Positions 48,341 to 59,169 are shown, numbered from the stretch's first letter. The stretch: 64,000 nucleotides of DNA from Pseudoalteromonas luteoviolacea DSM 6061 (GCF_001625655.1 NZ_AUYB01000158.1:1-64000); one strand, 5' to 3'. Notes: generated by a model not told the origin, from the letters alone. Numbers and translations: made by a program.

Positions 48341-49081
48341 TTACCAATATTGCTCAACAGTAATATGACCTGACTCAGCCCTACGGTGCTTTTTGAATCC
48401 CATATCTTGTAGCATTGCAGTAGTATCTTTAACCATATCTGGATTACCACAAAGCATAAAGTGATGCGCTTCAGTAAACTGGTTGATATTGCAATACTGA
48501 AGTAGCTGACCATTGCTAATGATATCTGTTATGCGTCCTTGTAGCCCATTTTCAGGAGTCTCACGACTTACCAGCTGTACATAGGTAAATTGCGGGAAAA
48601 GCTTTTCAGTTGCTTTTATTGGGTCTTGATAACACAAATCTGTATTATGCCTGACGCCATGAACTAATATCACCCGCCGATAGCTACGCCATAGCTTTCC
48701 ATCAGCTAAAATAGAGAGAAACGGACCAATCGCTGTCCCCGTAGAAAGCATCCACAGCGTATCCGCTTTTGGCACTTCATCCAAAATGAAATAACCACTT
48801 GGCTTGGTGTTAATCCAAATATCGTCGCCTGTTACTAGTTGTGCCAGTTTACTAGATAGAGCACCATCCTCTACTTCAATCAAGAAAAACTCTAGCAGGG
48901 GGTCTGAAGGTGAGTTCACAAACGAGTATGCGCGAGCAACCTTTTTGCTTCCAATTTCTAACCCTAGTTTAGTGAATTGTCCGGCTTTAAAAGGTTCTAT
49001 ATCTGCGGCCACTTTGATGCTGAATAAACTCGGCGTCCACCAATTAACTTCAATAACTTTTCCAACAACCCAATTTGACAT
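48341..49081 (-). CDS. fpr: ferredoxin--NADP(+) reductase
   Basis: A 246-residue flavoprotein, with the start taken at ATG 49081 (MSNWVVGKVIEVNWWTPSLF) since the earlier ATG would add an odd Cys-rich 16-residue extension. FAD motif ARAYSFVNSPSD (RxYS type), then FFLIEVEDGALSSKLAQL, the NADP-binding GTAIGPFLSIL and the C-terminal pyridine-nucleotide motif LCGNPDMVKDTTAML, ending ITVEQYW. It shuttles electrons between NADPH and ferredoxin or flavodoxin in the cytoplasm. Length and order match Fpr of Gammaproteobacteria. Confidence 0.93.
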   Translation of the reverse strand: MSNWVVGKVIEVNWWTPSLFSIKVAADIEPFKAGQFTKLGLEIGSKKVARAYSFVNSPSDPLLEFFLIEVEDGALSSKLAQLVTGDDIWINTKPSGYFILDEVPKADTLWMLSTGTAIGPFLSILADGKLWRSYRRVILVHGVRHNTDLCYQDPIKATEKLFPQFTYVQLVSRETPENGLQGRITDIISNGQLLQYCNINQFTEAHHFMLCGNPDMVKDTTAMLQDMGFKKHRRAESGHITVEQYW

Positions 49082-49135
49082 AGCTGAACCACAAAAAATG
49101 CATATACTAAAACAATGGCATAGATTCAAAGCTTG

Positions 49136-50158
49136 TCAAAAGTTTTGGCACCACTGTGATGCTAACCCTGGTTTAAGTTTAGTTGTAGGTAAGAAACGCT
49201 TCCCGCCTTCTGGCACTAAGCTCTGAGCGTCTAAACTCTGTAATAGTTTTACAATATGTTCTTTGTAGCCAAATTCAATTAATACTGGCACTTGTTCTTT
49301 TATGTAACGCTCTGTATCTAATGAGATGTTGTTTTTAGCGACACTTTTGTACATTAAATCTAACCACTGGAGATATTGTTTCTCACCTAGTGGTAATTGG
49401 TTTTCCGGAAACTGATTTAGTGTAATACGATACTTGGTAAAAACATCTAACTTTCTTGAAATTAATGCTGCACCTAATAAATTCACCGTCACCCTCGCAG
49501 CACTAAGATTATGCTCAACTTTTAAATAATACTTACGTGCTTGCGCATAATAGTCGACGGCTTCACTCGACTTATTTAACACTACTGCAGTGTTCCCCTT
49601 TACTACCAATAAACCAGCTTTTCTATTGCCATCTAGAATAGCTTCATCAATACTTTGCAGCAATTGAAAACTCACAGCGGGCTGTTCCATCATTCGATAG
49701 GCTATCGACAAATTGACTTTGACAATCATCTTATCGATATCATTAAAAGCGTATTTCAACGCACATTTGTAAGTTGTTACTGCGTCTTCAAACTGGCCGT
49801 TCTTTCGGTATGAGACACCTATCGCATTAACTGAAGAGAATAAATAAGGGTTAATGTAAGCGGCTAGACGTAGCGATGATAATTGCTTACTCATTTCTTC
49901 TACGAGTGGTATATTTTGAGTATTGCTTGCCGCTATTAGCACATTTTTATATATCAGAATTGTATCTGGATTGTTTTGCTTTAAAAGCGTTTGAGCAACT
50001 TCTTCATAACGAGATATTGCAGCCAAAGGATCGTTACGAGTGAGGTATTCAATTTCTTCAGATACCGTTTTATTTTCGGCACCAACGACAAAACCGCTTA
50101 CGAAAATAGCAGTAATAATTGTCACATTCGTACCAAACTTTAGAATAGTGCCCTTCAT
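49136..50158 (-). CDS. exported TPR-like protein, paralogue A
   Basis: A 340-residue exported helical protein. N-terminal signal segment (GTNVTIITAIFVSGFVVGAE), then TPR-like helix pairs: PLAAISRYEEVAQTLLKQNN, VSYRKNGQFEDAVTTYKCAL, and SEAVDYYAQARKYYLKVEHN. The C-terminus ends LKPGLASQWCQNF. It is paralogous to the protein at 50279-51304, with the same helix order and the same LxxGLAxxWCxN end. TPR domains like these often form the periplasmic sensor part of signalling proteins, but no output domain is attached. Confidence 0.78.
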   Translation of the reverse strand: MKGTILKFGTNVTIITAIFVSGFVVGAENKTVSEEIEYLTRNDPLAAISRYEEVAQTLLKQNNPDTILIYKNVLIAASNTQNIPLVEEMSKQLSSLRLAAYINPYLFSSVNAIGVSYRKNGQFEDAVTTYKCALKYAFNDIDKMIVKVNLSIAYRMMEQPAVSFQLLQSIDEAILDGNRKAGLLVVKGNTAVVLNKSSEAVDYYAQARKYYLKVEHNLSAARVTVNLLGAALISRKLDVFTKYRITLNQFPENQLPLGEKQYLQWLDLMYKSVAKNNISLDTERYIKEQVPVLIEFGYKEHIVKLLQSLDAQSLVPEGGKRFLPTTKLKPGLASQWCQNF

Positions 50159-50278
50159 GCTTTACTACGCCTAGTCAACTAATGTAACTATGTTACCCTC
50201 AACAAGTTACAGGATCTACTATGCCAATCCTAACAATAATTTAGATAGCACCACTACCGCCTAGTCAGGTCAGCTACA

Positions 50279-51304
50279 TCAAACGTTGTGGCACCATGGC
50301 TCCGCTAGTCCTTCCCTTAGGACGGCTCGGTCAGTAAGTGGTTTTTCTGCGACTACCATCAGGTGCTCTGAATTTAAGGACTTAAGCAATTTATTAACTG
50401 AATCTGCATACCCACCTTTGACTAGGTAAGTTGCATTACTCAACGTGTATTTTACTGCCTCATCAGAAATGACATTATTTTTTATGCTGGTATACATCAG
50501 ATCCAGCCATTTCAGAAACATCAACTCGTTCTCAGTTAAATATGCTTCTTCATGCGTGTTAAGCGCAGCTCTATATTCATCATACATCGCGGTACGCCTG
50601 TCAAGCAGTATAGCGCTGAGTAAATTGACAGAAACTCTCGCAGCATTTCTGTAGTTATCACCTTTTAAGTAGTACCTTCTGGCTTCAGTATAATCAGTTA
50701 TTGCTGAGTCAATTTGGCCAAGTGCTATCGACAAATTCCCGCTAACAACCAACAAGCCCGCTTTTCTTCTTCCTGTCAATATGGCTTGTTCAATGCTTTG
50801 AAGTATCTGAAAACCTTGAGCTGGCTGATCATTCATTCGATATGCGATGGCAAGATTAATCTTGGCTATCATTTTGTCTAATTGGTTATTAGCATGCTTT
50901 AGAGTACATTTATAGGTTGCTATGGCATCGTAATATTGCTCATTCATACCATAAGAAATACCAATCGCATTGGTGATGGTAAAACCATAAGACTCTCTTA
51001 GCGCAGAGAGTCTGCGATCAGAAAGTAATTGGACTACCTCAGTCACTAATGCGATGTCGTGCAAATTACTCGCCGCGACCAGTACACTACTATATATTGA
51101 AACCGTTTCTTCGTTACTTTGAGTAAGTAGTCTGGCGGCATTACGCTTGTAAAATTGAATGGCCTGATGGGGGTAATTTAAAGAAAGGTACTTAACTTTT
51201 TCTGGCTCGGATTTATCTTTCAATGATGCTTTGCCAAGACTTTGTAGGCTCAAGCTGATAAATAACAGTGAACAAAACCAAAATACGCTACTTTTCAACT
51301 TCAT
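50279..51304 (-). CDS. exported TPR-like protein, paralogue B
   Basis: The start is ATG 51304, with GCGGA just upstream, giving a 341-residue product with signal sequence MKLKSSVFWFCSLLFISLSL. The helical repeat region mirrors paralogue A: HQAIQFYKRNAARLL, ISYGMNEQYYDAIATYKCTL, KINLAIAYRMNDQPAQGFQI, then IDSAITDYTEARRYYLKGDN. It ends LREGLAEPWCHNV. The two genes lie 120 bases apart on the same strand, the product of an old tandem duplication. Function unknown. Confidence 0.78.
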   Translation of the reverse strand: MKLKSSVFWFCSLLFISLSLQSLGKASLKDKSEPEKVKYLSLNYPHQAIQFYKRNAARLLTQSNEETVSIYSSVLVAASNLHDIALVTEVVQLLSDRRLSALRESYGFTITNAIGISYGMNEQYYDAIATYKCTLKHANNQLDKMIAKINLAIAYRMNDQPAQGFQILQSIEQAILTGRRKAGLLVVSGNLSIALGQIDSAITDYTEARRYYLKGDNYRNAARVSVNLLSAILLDRRTAMYDEYRAALNTHEEAYLTENELMFLKWLDLMYTSIKNNVISDEAVKYTLSNATYLVKGGYADSVNKLLKSLNSEHLMVVAEKPLTDRAVLREGLAEPWCHNV

Positions 51305-51463
51305 GTATTCCGCCACATCAATTCAAACCGTTTCACCACAGAGCTCTGTTTTTCGGTTAACTGGTACTACATAACGTAACATTAGTCTATTCCCCGGCAT
51401 TTAGGAACCAAACGTTACGAAACAGCTTTATTGGCAGTAAAAATAATACAAGGGTGAAAAGGC

Positions 51464-51492
51464 AAAAAAAAGCCGCACTAAGTGCGGCTTTT
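51464..51492 (-). terminator. intrinsic terminator of deoB-deoD
   Basis: AGCCGCAC / GTGCGGCT stem with a three-base loop; the minus strand runs into eight Ts. It is about 100 bases beyond the deoD stop, and a weaker hairpin precedes it. Confidence 0.85.
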
Positions 51493-51589
51493 TAGGTGTG
51501 ATTCGCTTTGTTTTAGGCGTGTCTCCAAAACTCTGCGATTACGTTACCAAGGAACTGTTCTAACAACACCCTTAGGTGCTGTTTAAAAG

Positions 51590-52291
51590 TTAAATCGACT
51601 CTAGCGCGATTTTCACCATTTCGTTAAATGTGCTTTGACGCTCTTCGGGTGGCGTTGCTTCACCTGTAATGACGTGATCACTCACAGTGAATAAAGCCAT
51701 CGCTTTTGCACCGTATTCTGCAGCAACACCGTACATACCAGCTGTTTCCATATCGACAGCCAATACACCTAGTTTATCTAACTCGTTGTAGAACTCGCCG
51801 TCAGCCTGATAAAAAGTATCAGTTGTGAATACGTTACCAACCTTTGCATCTATACCAAGCTTGCGCGCTGCATTTACACCATTTTCAAGCAAGCCAAAAT
51901 CGGCAATCGCAGCATAGTCATAGCCACGCACACGGGCTCTGTTTACGTTCGAATCAGTGCTTGCGCCTTGCGCAAAAATTACATCGCGAATTTTTGTATC
52001 TTGGCTGATACCACCACAAGTACCAATACGAATCAGGTTTTTTACACCAAAGCTAACAATAAGCTCACGTGCGTATATAGACATAGACGGAATACCCATG
52101 CCTGAGCCCATGATACTCACTGGTTTGCCTTTGTATGTACCTGTGAATCCAAACATGTTACGAACGTCTGTAACTTGTCGAGCATCTTCTAAGAAGTTCT
52201 CAGCAATATACTTTGCACGTAGTGGATCACCCGGCATCAATACCGTTTCAGCAAAATCACCTGGGTTTGCATTAATATGCGGAGTACTCAT
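51590..52291 (-). CDS. deoD: purine-nucleoside phosphorylase
   Basis: A 233-residue cytoplasmic enzyme that splits purine (deoxy)nucleosides with phosphate into base and (deoxy)ribose-1-phosphate. Motifs: phosphate-binding [39 protein letters not shown], and the nucleoside site [20 protein letters not shown] followed by the Asp in FTVSDHV. Length and sequence match the hexameric bacterial DeoD. It lies 17 bases downstream of deoB and shares its transcript. Confidence 0.96.
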   Translation of the reverse strand: MSTPHINANPGDFAETVLMPGDPLRAKYIAENFLEDARQVTDVRNMFGFTGTYKGKPVSIMGSGMGIPSMSIYARELIVSFGVKNLIRIGTCGGISQDTKIRDVIFAQGASTDSNVNRARVRGYDYAAIADFGLLENGVNAARKLGIDAKVGNVFTTDTFYQADGEFYNELDKLGVLAVDMETAGMYGVAAEYGAKAMALFTVSDHVITGEATPPEERQSTFNEMVKIALESI

Positions 52292-52308
52292 AACATGTTT
52301 CCTTTAAC

Positions 52309-53523
52309 TTAAGCTGTAACCAACTTGTCGGCAAAGCCGTCACCATATTCTAACGCTTCTAGGTTAAACCACTGGGCAAGTGTCTGACCAATATCTGCGA
52401 AGCTATTTCTTTCACCTAATGGAGTATTGTTCATTCCATTACGGTATGCCAACACTGGCACATATTCTCTAGTATGATCGGTCCCAGGCGCGGTAGGGTC
52501 GCAGCCATGGTCCGCTGTAATAATTAAAATGTCGTCATCCTGTAACTTGCCTAAAACAGTCGGCAAGAATGCGTCAAATTCAGCTAATGCTTGTGCATAG
52601 CCTACTGCGTTACGACGATGACCAAACTTTTCGTCAAAATCGACTAAGTTTGTAAAAATTAAGCTATTATCAGGCGCTGAATCCATTACTTCTGTCGTTT
52701 TGTTGAGTAAGTTCATCAATCCTGGCGCTTTGTGTTTCTGTGTGATGCCTTGATGCGCATATATATCTGCAATTTTACCAATGCTGATCACTTCACCACC
52801 GTTATTTGCCAACTTATCTAACACAGTTGGAGCAGGTGGTAATACCGAATAATCTCTGCGATTACCCGTACGAATAAAGTCGGCACTCGAAGTGCCTATA
52901 AACGGCCGCGCAATCACTCTACCAATGTTCATTTCATCAAGCAGTGCCCGTGCGATTTCACATACTTGATAAAGTTTTTCTAGGCCAAATGACTGCTCAT
53001 GAGCGGCTATTTGAAAGACGCTATCAACTGAGGTGTAACAAATAGGCATACCTGTTTTGACATGCTCTTCACCTAGTTGCTCTAGAATTACTGTGCCAGA
53101 GCCATAACAATTTCCTAAAATGCCAGGAATATCCGCTCGTTTACACAGTTCATCAATAAATTCTTTTGGGAAACAAGGTTGCGTATTTGGAAAATAACCC
53201 CAGTCAAACAAAACCGGTACTCCCGCCATTTCCCAATGGCCTGAAGGTGTATCTTTTCCACTCGAAAGCTCTTTAGCATATCCCCAAGCACCAGTAGACT
53301 GTTGACGTTGTGAAATCAAACAAGGCTCACCGCCCGCTGCTTCACAAGCATCGATTAGACCCAACTTACTTAAATTAGGGAGTGCTAAGGCTTCACCTTT
53401 TTCCTCTTTATATGCTTTTAAAAGATGAGCAAGTGTATTGGCGCCTACATCACCAAACTTATCCGCATCTGGTGCTGCACCAACACCAAGGCTATCTGCC
53501 ATTAATATAATTGCTCTTGCCAT
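52309..53523 (-). CDS. deoB: phosphopentomutase
   Basis: A 404-residue metal-dependent mutase of the alkaline-phosphatase superfamily. It converts (deoxy)ribose-1-phosphate made by DeoD to the 5-phosphate. Metal-binding elements are [18 protein letters not shown] at the N-terminus, the catalytic-Thr region [11 protein letters not shown], and the C-terminal [20 protein letters not shown]. Full length. It is the first gene of the deoB-deoD pair; deoC and deoA are not in the window. Confidence 0.96.
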   Translation of the reverse strand: MARAIILMADSLGVGAAPDADKFGDVGANTLAHLLKAYKEEKGEALALPNLSKLGLIDACEAAGGEPCLISQRQQSTGAWGYAKELSSGKDTPSGHWEMAGVPVLFDWGYFPNTQPCFPKEFIDELCKRADIPGILGNCYGSGTVILEQLGEEHVKTGMPICYTSVDSVFQIAAHEQSFGLEKLYQVCEIARALLDEMNIGRVIARPFIGTSSADFIRTGNRRDYSVLPPAPTVLDKLANNGGEVISIGKIADIYAHQGITQKHKAPGLMNLLNKTTEVMDSAPDNSLIFTNLVDFDEKFGHRRNAVGYAQALAEFDAFLPTVLGKLQDDDILIITADHGCDPTAPGTDHTREYVPVLAYRNGMNNTPLGERNSFADIGQTLAQWFNLEALEYGDGFADKLVTA

Positions 53524-53622
53524 ATATCACCTCTCATCTTTTGTCTGGGTCGTATTTTGTTTTTATAAAGCATTCATGCTCCCAGAGGACGTTACTTTAT
53601 TGCTACCTAAATATATCGTACA

Positions 53623-53634
53623 GGACATTAGTCC
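53623..53634. promoter_or_regulatory. GGAC-N4-GTCC palindrome, copy 1
   Basis: GGACATTAGTCC lies between divergent deoB and udk. A near-identical palindrome is 83 bases away at 53706. This may be an operator coordinating the nucleoside genes; the regulator is unknown. Confidence 0.4.
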
Positions 53635-53705
53635 GCTGTCACAAAACAGTAATATAATATCCGCCGTACCTATTTTACCTAAAATAAAAATCTGGTTATA
53701 CCAGA

Positions 53706-53717
53706 GGACATAAGTCC
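53706..53717. promoter_or_regulatory. GGAC-N4-GTCC palindrome, copy 2
   Basis: GGACATAAGTCC, extended by A/T to 14 symmetric bases (53705-53718). The preceding CCAGA is shared with a third, half-site-like CCAGAGGAC at 53582. Confidence 0.4.
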
Positions 53718-53834
53718 TGTTTTGAGAGCCCTAAAACATTTAAATTTGATCCTTAAGCGAGGCAAAAGAGATTAATCGTGTCTTTTTTGCTATTGTGATC
53801 TTCCAACGTTAACAATAGCTGGGTGTGAACTTTA

Positions 53835-54464
53835 GTGACACGAACAATTATAGCCATAGCTGGCGCTTCTGCGTCCGGTAAGTCTCTTTTTAGTCAAACA
53901 ATATATAACGAATTAGTAAATGAACTTGAATCAGGTGCAATTGCCGTTATAGAAGAAGACGCTTACTATAAAGATCAATCGCATTTGCCGTTTGAGCATA
54001 GAACTCAAACTAATTATGACCATCCGGATGCGTTTGAGCATGCGTTGATGAAAGAGCATCTTGAACAATTGCGTCAAGGAAAATCAGTACAGGTTCCTAC
54101 TTACGATTATGCTCAACATACACGCAGTAGTGAGACACGCACGGTAAACCCGGCAAAAATATTAATTGTCGAAGGGATATTACTGTTAAGCGACCCAGCA
54201 TTAATTGAAGAATTTGATATAAAGGTATTTATTGATACCCCGCTTGATATTTGTTTATTACGCCGTATGCAGCGTGATATCGAGCATAGAGGCAGAAGTA
54301 TATCTTCTGTTGTGGAACAATATCAGGCAACGGTAAGACCGATGTTTTACCAATTTATCGAACCATCGAAGCACAATGCCGACCTAGTCGTGACCCGTGG
54401 CGGTATGAATCGCGTTGCGATTGATATTATTAAAAGTAAAATAAAATATTTGCTGCAAGAATAA
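53835..54464 (+). CDS. udk: uridine kinase
   Basis: A 209-residue cytoplasmic kinase that phosphorylates uridine and cytidine in pyrimidine salvage. GTG start at 53835. P-loop [10 protein letters not shown] near the N-terminus, [20 protein letters not shown] with the base-binding region [21 protein letters not shown] (Walker-B-like) and [13 protein letters not shown] (lid). It is followed by the nucleoside transporter 17 bases later, so uptake and phosphorylation are coupled. Confidence 0.95.
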   Translation: MTRTIIAIAGASASGKSLFSQTIYNELVNELESGAIAVIEEDAYYKDQSHLPFEHRTQTNYDHPDAFEHALMKEHLEQLRQGKSVQVPTYDYAQHTRSSETRTVNPAKILIVEGILLLSDPALIEEFDIKVFIDTPLDICLLRRMQRDIEHRGRSISSVVEQYQATVRPMFYQFIEPSKHNADLVVTRGGMNRVAIDIIKSKIKYLLQE

Positions 54465-54481
54465 AACGGGAACATTTTGGC

Positions 54482-55705
54482 ATGACAACAATTATGAGCC
54501 TAGTCGGCATGATGATGCTACTAGGTATTGCTTTCGCGGCTTCAACGAACCGCAGCGCAATTAACAAAAGAACGGTAGGAATTGCATTCCTAATGCAGGT
54601 CGTCATTGGCGGCTTTGTACTATTTATAGAAGCAGGTAAAAACGCACTGGCTGCGATGTCATCAGCAGTGTCGTCAGTTATTGGTTATGCCAATGACGGA
54701 ATTAGCTTTTTATTTGGCCCTCTGGCCGCTCAAGAATCCATAGGATTCATATTTGCGATTCAGGTTTTACCTGTCATTGTATTTTTCTCAGCGCTAGTTG
54801 GTGTTCTTTACCACCTAGGTATTATGGAATGGATCATTAAAATTTTAGGTGGTGGATTACAAAAGCTGCTTAAAACATCACGTCCAGAGTCACTTTCTGC
54901 GACTGCGAATATATTCGTAGGCCAAACGGAAGCACCTTTGATTGTGAAGCCATTCATTCCGAAGATGACGCAGTCTGAGTTATTTGCAGTGATGGTTGGT
55001 GGTCTAGCAACAGTTGCTGGTTCAGTAATGGCGGGTTATGTAGCAATTGGTGTTGACCTTAAATACTTAATCGCTGCGAGCTTCATGGCTGCACCTGGTG
55101 GTTTCTTAATGGCAAAGATGATTGTGCCAGAAACTGAGAAAACAAAAGAAAATTTAGCCGAAGTAGATAGCGGTGAAGATAAACCTGTTAACGTAATTGA
55201 TGCAGCAGCAGCAGGTGCATCAAGCGGTATGCACTTAGCGCTTAATGTTGGTGCAATGTTACTTGCGTTTGTCGCTCTAATCGCACTTATGAACGGCTTA
55301 TTAGGCGGTATTGGTAGCTGGTTTAATCATCCAGAACTAACACTGCAAGAGATTTTAGGCTATGTCTTTGCACCTGTCGCTTGGATGATTGGTGTACCTT
55401 GGGCAGAAGCTACAACGGCTGGTAGCTTTATTGGCCAGAAATTAGTAGTCAACGAATTCGTTGCTTACTTGGACTTTATGAATTATCGAGATGGGTTAAG
55501 TCCTCATACTCAAGCAATTGTCACATTTGCGTTATGTGGATTTGCTAACCTATCGTCGATTGCAATTTTACTAGGTGGACTAGGCGGTATGGCTCCTAGT
55601 CGTCGAAAGGATATCGCACGCTTAGGGCTCAGGGCGGTTTTAGCAGGGTCAATGGCTAACCTAATGAGCGCAGCAATAGCAGGTTTTTTCCTCTCGCTAG
55701 CTTAG
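54482..55705 (+). CDS. nupC: NupC-family concentrative nucleoside transporter
   Basis: A 407-residue inner-membrane transporter that imports nucleosides with a cation gradient. Multiple hydrophobic helices; conserved CNT elements [17 protein letters not shown] (substrate site), [44 protein letters not shown] and [21 protein letters not shown]. Forms an operon with udk and sits opposite deoB-deoD. Confidence 0.94.
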   Translation: MTTIMSLVGMMMLLGIAFAASTNRSAINKRTVGIAFLMQVVIGGFVLFIEAGKNALAAMSSAVSSVIGYANDGISFLFGPLAAQESIGFIFAIQVLPVIVFFSALVGVLYHLGIMEWIIKILGGGLQKLLKTSRPESLSATANIFVGQTEAPLIVKPFIPKMTQSELFAVMVGGLATVAGSVMAGYVAIGVDLKYLIAASFMAAPGGFLMAKMIVPETEKTKENLAEVDSGEDKPVNVIDAAAAGASSGMHLALNVGAMLLAFVALIALMNGLLGGIGSWFNHPELTLQEILGYVFAPVAWMIGVPWAEATTAGSFIGQKLVVNEFVAYLDFMNYRDGLSPHTQAIVTFALCGFANLSSIAILLGGLGGMAPSRRKDIARLGLRAVLAGSMANLMSAAIAGFFLSLA

Positions 55706-55796
55706 AAACTTAACGAGATATGCCGCTTTTGCAAAACAATTGGTTGGTTACCTTAAGGGGTTAGGGTAGCCATACTAACTTGAACGATACTTCACC

Positions 55797-55817
55797 AAAG
55801 GGCCTATATGGCCCTTT
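55797..55817 (+). terminator. intrinsic terminator of udk-nupC
   Basis: AAAGGGCC (55797-55804) / GGCCCTTT (55810-55817) with a five-base loop, then TTAT. Confidence 0.85.
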
Positions 55818-56079
55818 TATCGTTTCTAATATCCAATCAATTAATCAGCTTCTCCTTTTGAACCAAGTCTTTATAAATACTGGCACTTACCCTAACCAAC
55901 TGGACTTACCACTAAGAAATACCTTGGCAACAAATCCAATTTAATTTACATCGGGTACACAAAGCAATATCATTGCATTAATCAAAAGGGAAAAAATAGA
56001 GACAAACAATAAAGTCTGCCGTCTCGGCCCCATCATTTGATTGTTTCCAAAACCAATAAGACTAATTAAGGAAAGTTAA

Positions 56080-59000
56080 GTGTTACCAAGCAAGAAGCGC
56101 AGTTTGCTTGCAATATCCATAGCCGCAACTATAAGCAGCCCCGGATTTGCCAACGAAGATATAAGCCGCACTCAAATAGAAGACTCAAAGACATCAGTAA
56201 CCTCAGCCGAGGAGAACGAAAAAACAGAGCGTATAGTCGTCACTGGCTCTCGCATCAAGCGAGATAGCTTTTCTGTGGCAACACCCATTGCAACACTTTC
56301 AAGAGATGCTTTAAGTGATGCTGGTCTGGGTTCTTTATCAGAAATTCTCGTTGATGAAATGCCACAAATTGGTGAAGGCCAAAGCAACACCAACTCACAA
56401 AGCAGTGTACAAAATACCGGTCTTTCGACTATCGACCTACGTGAATTGGGCACCAATCGTACACTCACTTTAGTAGATGGACGCCGTGTAGTTTCTAACA
56501 GTTATTCGGGCAACTATGTCAGCCTTTCTACAATCCCCAAGGGCATGGTAGAAAGAGTGGAAATTATCACAGGTGGCGCATCTGCTGCTTATGGTTCTGA
56601 TGCAATCTCAGGCGTTGTTAACATCATCACGCAGCAAGATAAAGAAGGCGCATCTTTTGACGTTCGAACAGGTGAAAGTACAGAGGGCGGTGGTAGAGAG
56701 CTAACCTTTGACGCTGATTTTGGTACCAGCTATGCAGATGGTAAGGGCTATGTCTTTTTAAGTGCTTCATATGACGAACAATTTGGTATGGAGTATTGGG
56801 ATCGTGATCGAGCCCAGCAGCAAGATTACTGGGATTATGATGATAAACGCATGTGTAACACCATGCTCACAGCCATTTATGACGAACAAAACAAGACAGC
56901 TTTTCAGTGTATGCGAGACATTGAGCAGTCGGACTGGCGCTCTTTGAGCGATTCAATTCCAGGCGGCGTATTTGATGAATCCAGTAGTTTTAGGCCTAAT
57001 GCAGGATTCTGGTACGACGGAACCACTTTAAGAGATGACTGGCAAGAGGAAAAACATGGTATCCACTTTAATCAGTTTACCATGCTTAAAGTGCCTGATA
57101 AGCGTGTTAACGCGGCGATAAAAACAGAGTTTGAATTTGATTCTGGTACACAAGCTTATTTTCAGTTGCATTTAAGCCAAAACGACTCTCGAAATGTGAA
57201 ATCTCCAGAGAGTGAGGACGAATGTGACCCTATTGTGACATATGATCCTCAAAGCGATGTATTTGGCTCTGATTGTATGGGCCGCATCCCTTATGACAAC
57301 CCCTATATGCCAGAAGCTATTCGCGAACAGGCCAGTGAACGAGGCGTGAAATGGGATAGATTATTTCAAGAAGTCGGCAACATTATAAATGATAATGATC
57401 GTACCACAATTCGTACTTGGGCTGGTCTCAGAGGCTATGTATGGGACGACTGGGAATGGGATGTTTCGCTTGGTTACGGCAAGTTTAAACAGCAGCAGAC
57501 TCGTGCCAATGAAATTATTGTAGCACACGCAAAATATGCACTTGATGCAGAGCGACTTGATGACGGAACAATACGCTGTAAAGACGAAGCTGCCCGCGCA
57601 GCGGGCTGTGTGCCTCTCAACCTGTTTGGCGAAGGATCAATTACGCCAGAAGCCGCTGATTACCTTCGCGTTAATGCTGAAATTAACACTGATATAAAGC
57701 AAACCACCTTTGCTGCAGTGCTGACTGGTGATCTTTATACTCTACCTGCTGGACCGATTGCCTCTGCATTTGGCTTCGAATATAGAAAAGACCAACAAAG
57801 TGTTGCAACCAACGTGCCTGAAGGTGGTATCACATTTAACTACGTTCCTAACTTTTCTGGTGACGTAAGCGTGTACGAAGCATTCGCTGAAGTATCAGTG
57901 CCACTTTTAAATGATGCTCCCCTAGCCAAACATTTAAGCGCTGAGTTTTCTGCCCGAATAGCTGACTATAGCTGGTCTACAACGGGCATGATCCAAAGCT
58001 ATAAAGCTGGATTTATCTACGAGCCAGTTGAGGGCTATTCAATCAGAGCAAACTGGGCAAGAGCTATGCGCGCTCCTACAATCACCGAGTTAATGTCGCC
58101 TCCTCGTGGAGATTACAACTCTTTCAGTGATTTTTGCGACGGAGTGACTGCCACTTCAACAAACCCAGGTCATGATAACTGCCGACAAGAGCCTGGTATT
58201 CAAGCTACGATTGCATCAGAAGGTGTATTTGAGGATGAAAACAGCAGTTATTCACCAAATGCAGGTAATAACGAATTACACGAAGAAACAGCGGATACTT
58301 ATACGGTTGGCATATCTTTGGCACCAGAATCGATTCCGGGTCTCAGAGTTGCAATTGATTATTATGATATTCAAATAGAAGATGCGATTACTGCCCTTTC
58401 CAATGATGACATCATCACATTCTGTTATAACTCAGCCATCGCCTATGGTAGCAATAACGAGTTTTGTAACGACATTCGCCGTGATGAAGAGGGGCAAATA
58501 GTAGAAGTTCAGCAACGATTGATAAATACCGATGAGATCCGTACTAAAGGGTACGATATCGCCATGCAGTATGGCTACAATATCGGCGAGTATGGTGACT
58601 TAACCTTTAAATTAGATTGGAGTCATGTAATAGAGTACTCCGTCAAATCAACAGGGCCTGATGGTCAATTTGAAGATTTTGAAGAAGGCTTCTTAGATAG
58701 AGATATCTTCGAAGATAAAGGCGCAGCGTCACTAACATGGCGCAAAAACAATTGGCGCGTCCGCTGGAGTACAAGGTACAAAGGCTCTATCAAGCGTGAT
58801 AAAGAAGACTATGAAAGTTGGCTAAGCGCGATGGAGAAAAACCAAACTCGTTGTGCCTCTCAAGAAGACACATGCATCGCTGAACCAGAAGCTCTATGGG
58901 GGAACGACCTACCTTCAGTCACTACTCACGGCTTAAGTTTGTCTTATACAATGTCATTTAATGACGACAGCTCACTGCGTTTATATGGCGGCGTGAGAAA

Positions 59001-59112
59001 CCTTTTCGACGAACGTGGTCCATTTATTATTGGCGGTCGAGGTAATTTTAACAGTGCTTACGGTGGTGGTTTAGGTCGATTTGCATTTTTAGGCGCTCAG
59101 TATACTTTTTAG
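56080..59112 (+). CDS. TonB-dependent receptor, substrate unknown
   Basis: A 1010-residue outer-membrane receptor starting at GTG 56080 with AAGGAAAG just upstream. Signal peptide (LPSKKRSLLAISIAATISSP-GFA), then ERIVVTGSRIKRDSF, plug (LSEILVDEMPQIGEG ... DLRELGTNRTLTLVDGRRVV ... RVEIITGGASAAYGSDAISG) and a large barrel with paired loop Cys (MCNTML/FQCMRD, ECDPIV/SDCMG, FCDGVT/DNCRQ), ending FAFLGAQYTF. It resembles the receptor at 31392 (shared PGLRVAIDYYDIQIEDAI-type segment). The acidic, Cys-rich loops suggest a larger organic ligand. Confidence 0.92.
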   Translation: MLPSKKRSLLAISIAATISSPGFANEDISRTQIEDSKTSVTSAEENEKTERIVVTGSRIKRDSFSVATPIATLSRDALSDAGLGSLSEILVDEMPQIGEGQSNTNSQSSVQNTGLSTIDLRELGTNRTLTLVDGRRVVSNSYSGNYVSLSTIPKGMVERVEIITGGASAAYGSDAISGVVNIITQQDKEGASFDVRTGESTEGGGRELTFDADFGTSYADGKGYVFLSASYDEQFGMEYWDRDRAQQQDYWDYDDKRMCNTMLTAIYDEQNKTAFQCMRDIEQSDWRSLSDSIPGGVFDESSSFRPNAGFWYDGTTLRDDWQEEKHGIHFNQFTMLKVPDKRVNAAIKTEFEFDSGTQAYFQLHLSQNDSRNVKSPESEDECDPIVTYDPQSDVFGSDCMGRIPYDNPYMPEAIREQASERGVKWDRLFQEVGNIINDNDRTTIRTWAGLRGYVWDDWEWDVSLGYGKFKQQQTRANEIIVAHAKYALDAERLDDGTIRCKDEAARAAGCVPLNLFGEGSITPEAADYLRVNAEINTDIKQTTFAAVLTGDLYTLPAGPIASAFGFEYRKDQQSVATNVPEGGITFNYVPNFSGDVSVYEAFAEVSVPLLNDAPLAKHLSAEFSARIADYSWSTTGMIQSYKAGFIYEPVEGYSIRANWARAMRAPTITELMSPPRGDYNSFSDFCDGVTATSTNPGHDNCRQEPGIQATIASEGVFEDENSSYSPNAGNNELHEETADTYTVGISLAPESIPGLRVAIDYYDIQIEDAITALSNDDIITFCYNSAIAYGSNNEFCNDIRRDEEGQIVEVQQRLINTDEIRTKGYDIAMQYGYNIGEYGDLTFKLDWSHVIEYSVKSTGPDGQFEDFEEGFLDRDIFEDKGAASLTWRKNNWRVRWSTRYKGSIKRDKEDYESWLSAMEKNQTRCASQEDTCIAEPEALWGNDLPSVTTHGLSLSYTMSFNDDSSLRLYGGVRNLFDERGPFIIGGRGNFNSAYGGGLGRFAFLGAQYTF

Positions 59113-59143
59113 TCCTAAATATGCTTGATCGCAATCTCTAAAT

Positions 59144-59169
59144 AAAAGCCAGCATTAAGCTGGCTTTTT
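59144..59169 (+). terminator. intrinsic terminator of the TonB receptor at 56080
   Basis: AAAAGCCAGC (59144-59153) / GCTGGCTTTT (59159-59168) with a five-base loop and a T-run. Confidence 0.88.

Noticed and set aside
53780-53815. TGTGATCTTCCAACGTTAACA as a CRP/CytR site before udk
   Set aside because: Only the left half-site matches CRP; the right half is poor. Not strong enough to list.
51590-55705. Classical deoCABD operon
   Set aside because: Only deoB and deoD are present here. deoC and deoA are absent from the window, so it is described as a split salvage locus.
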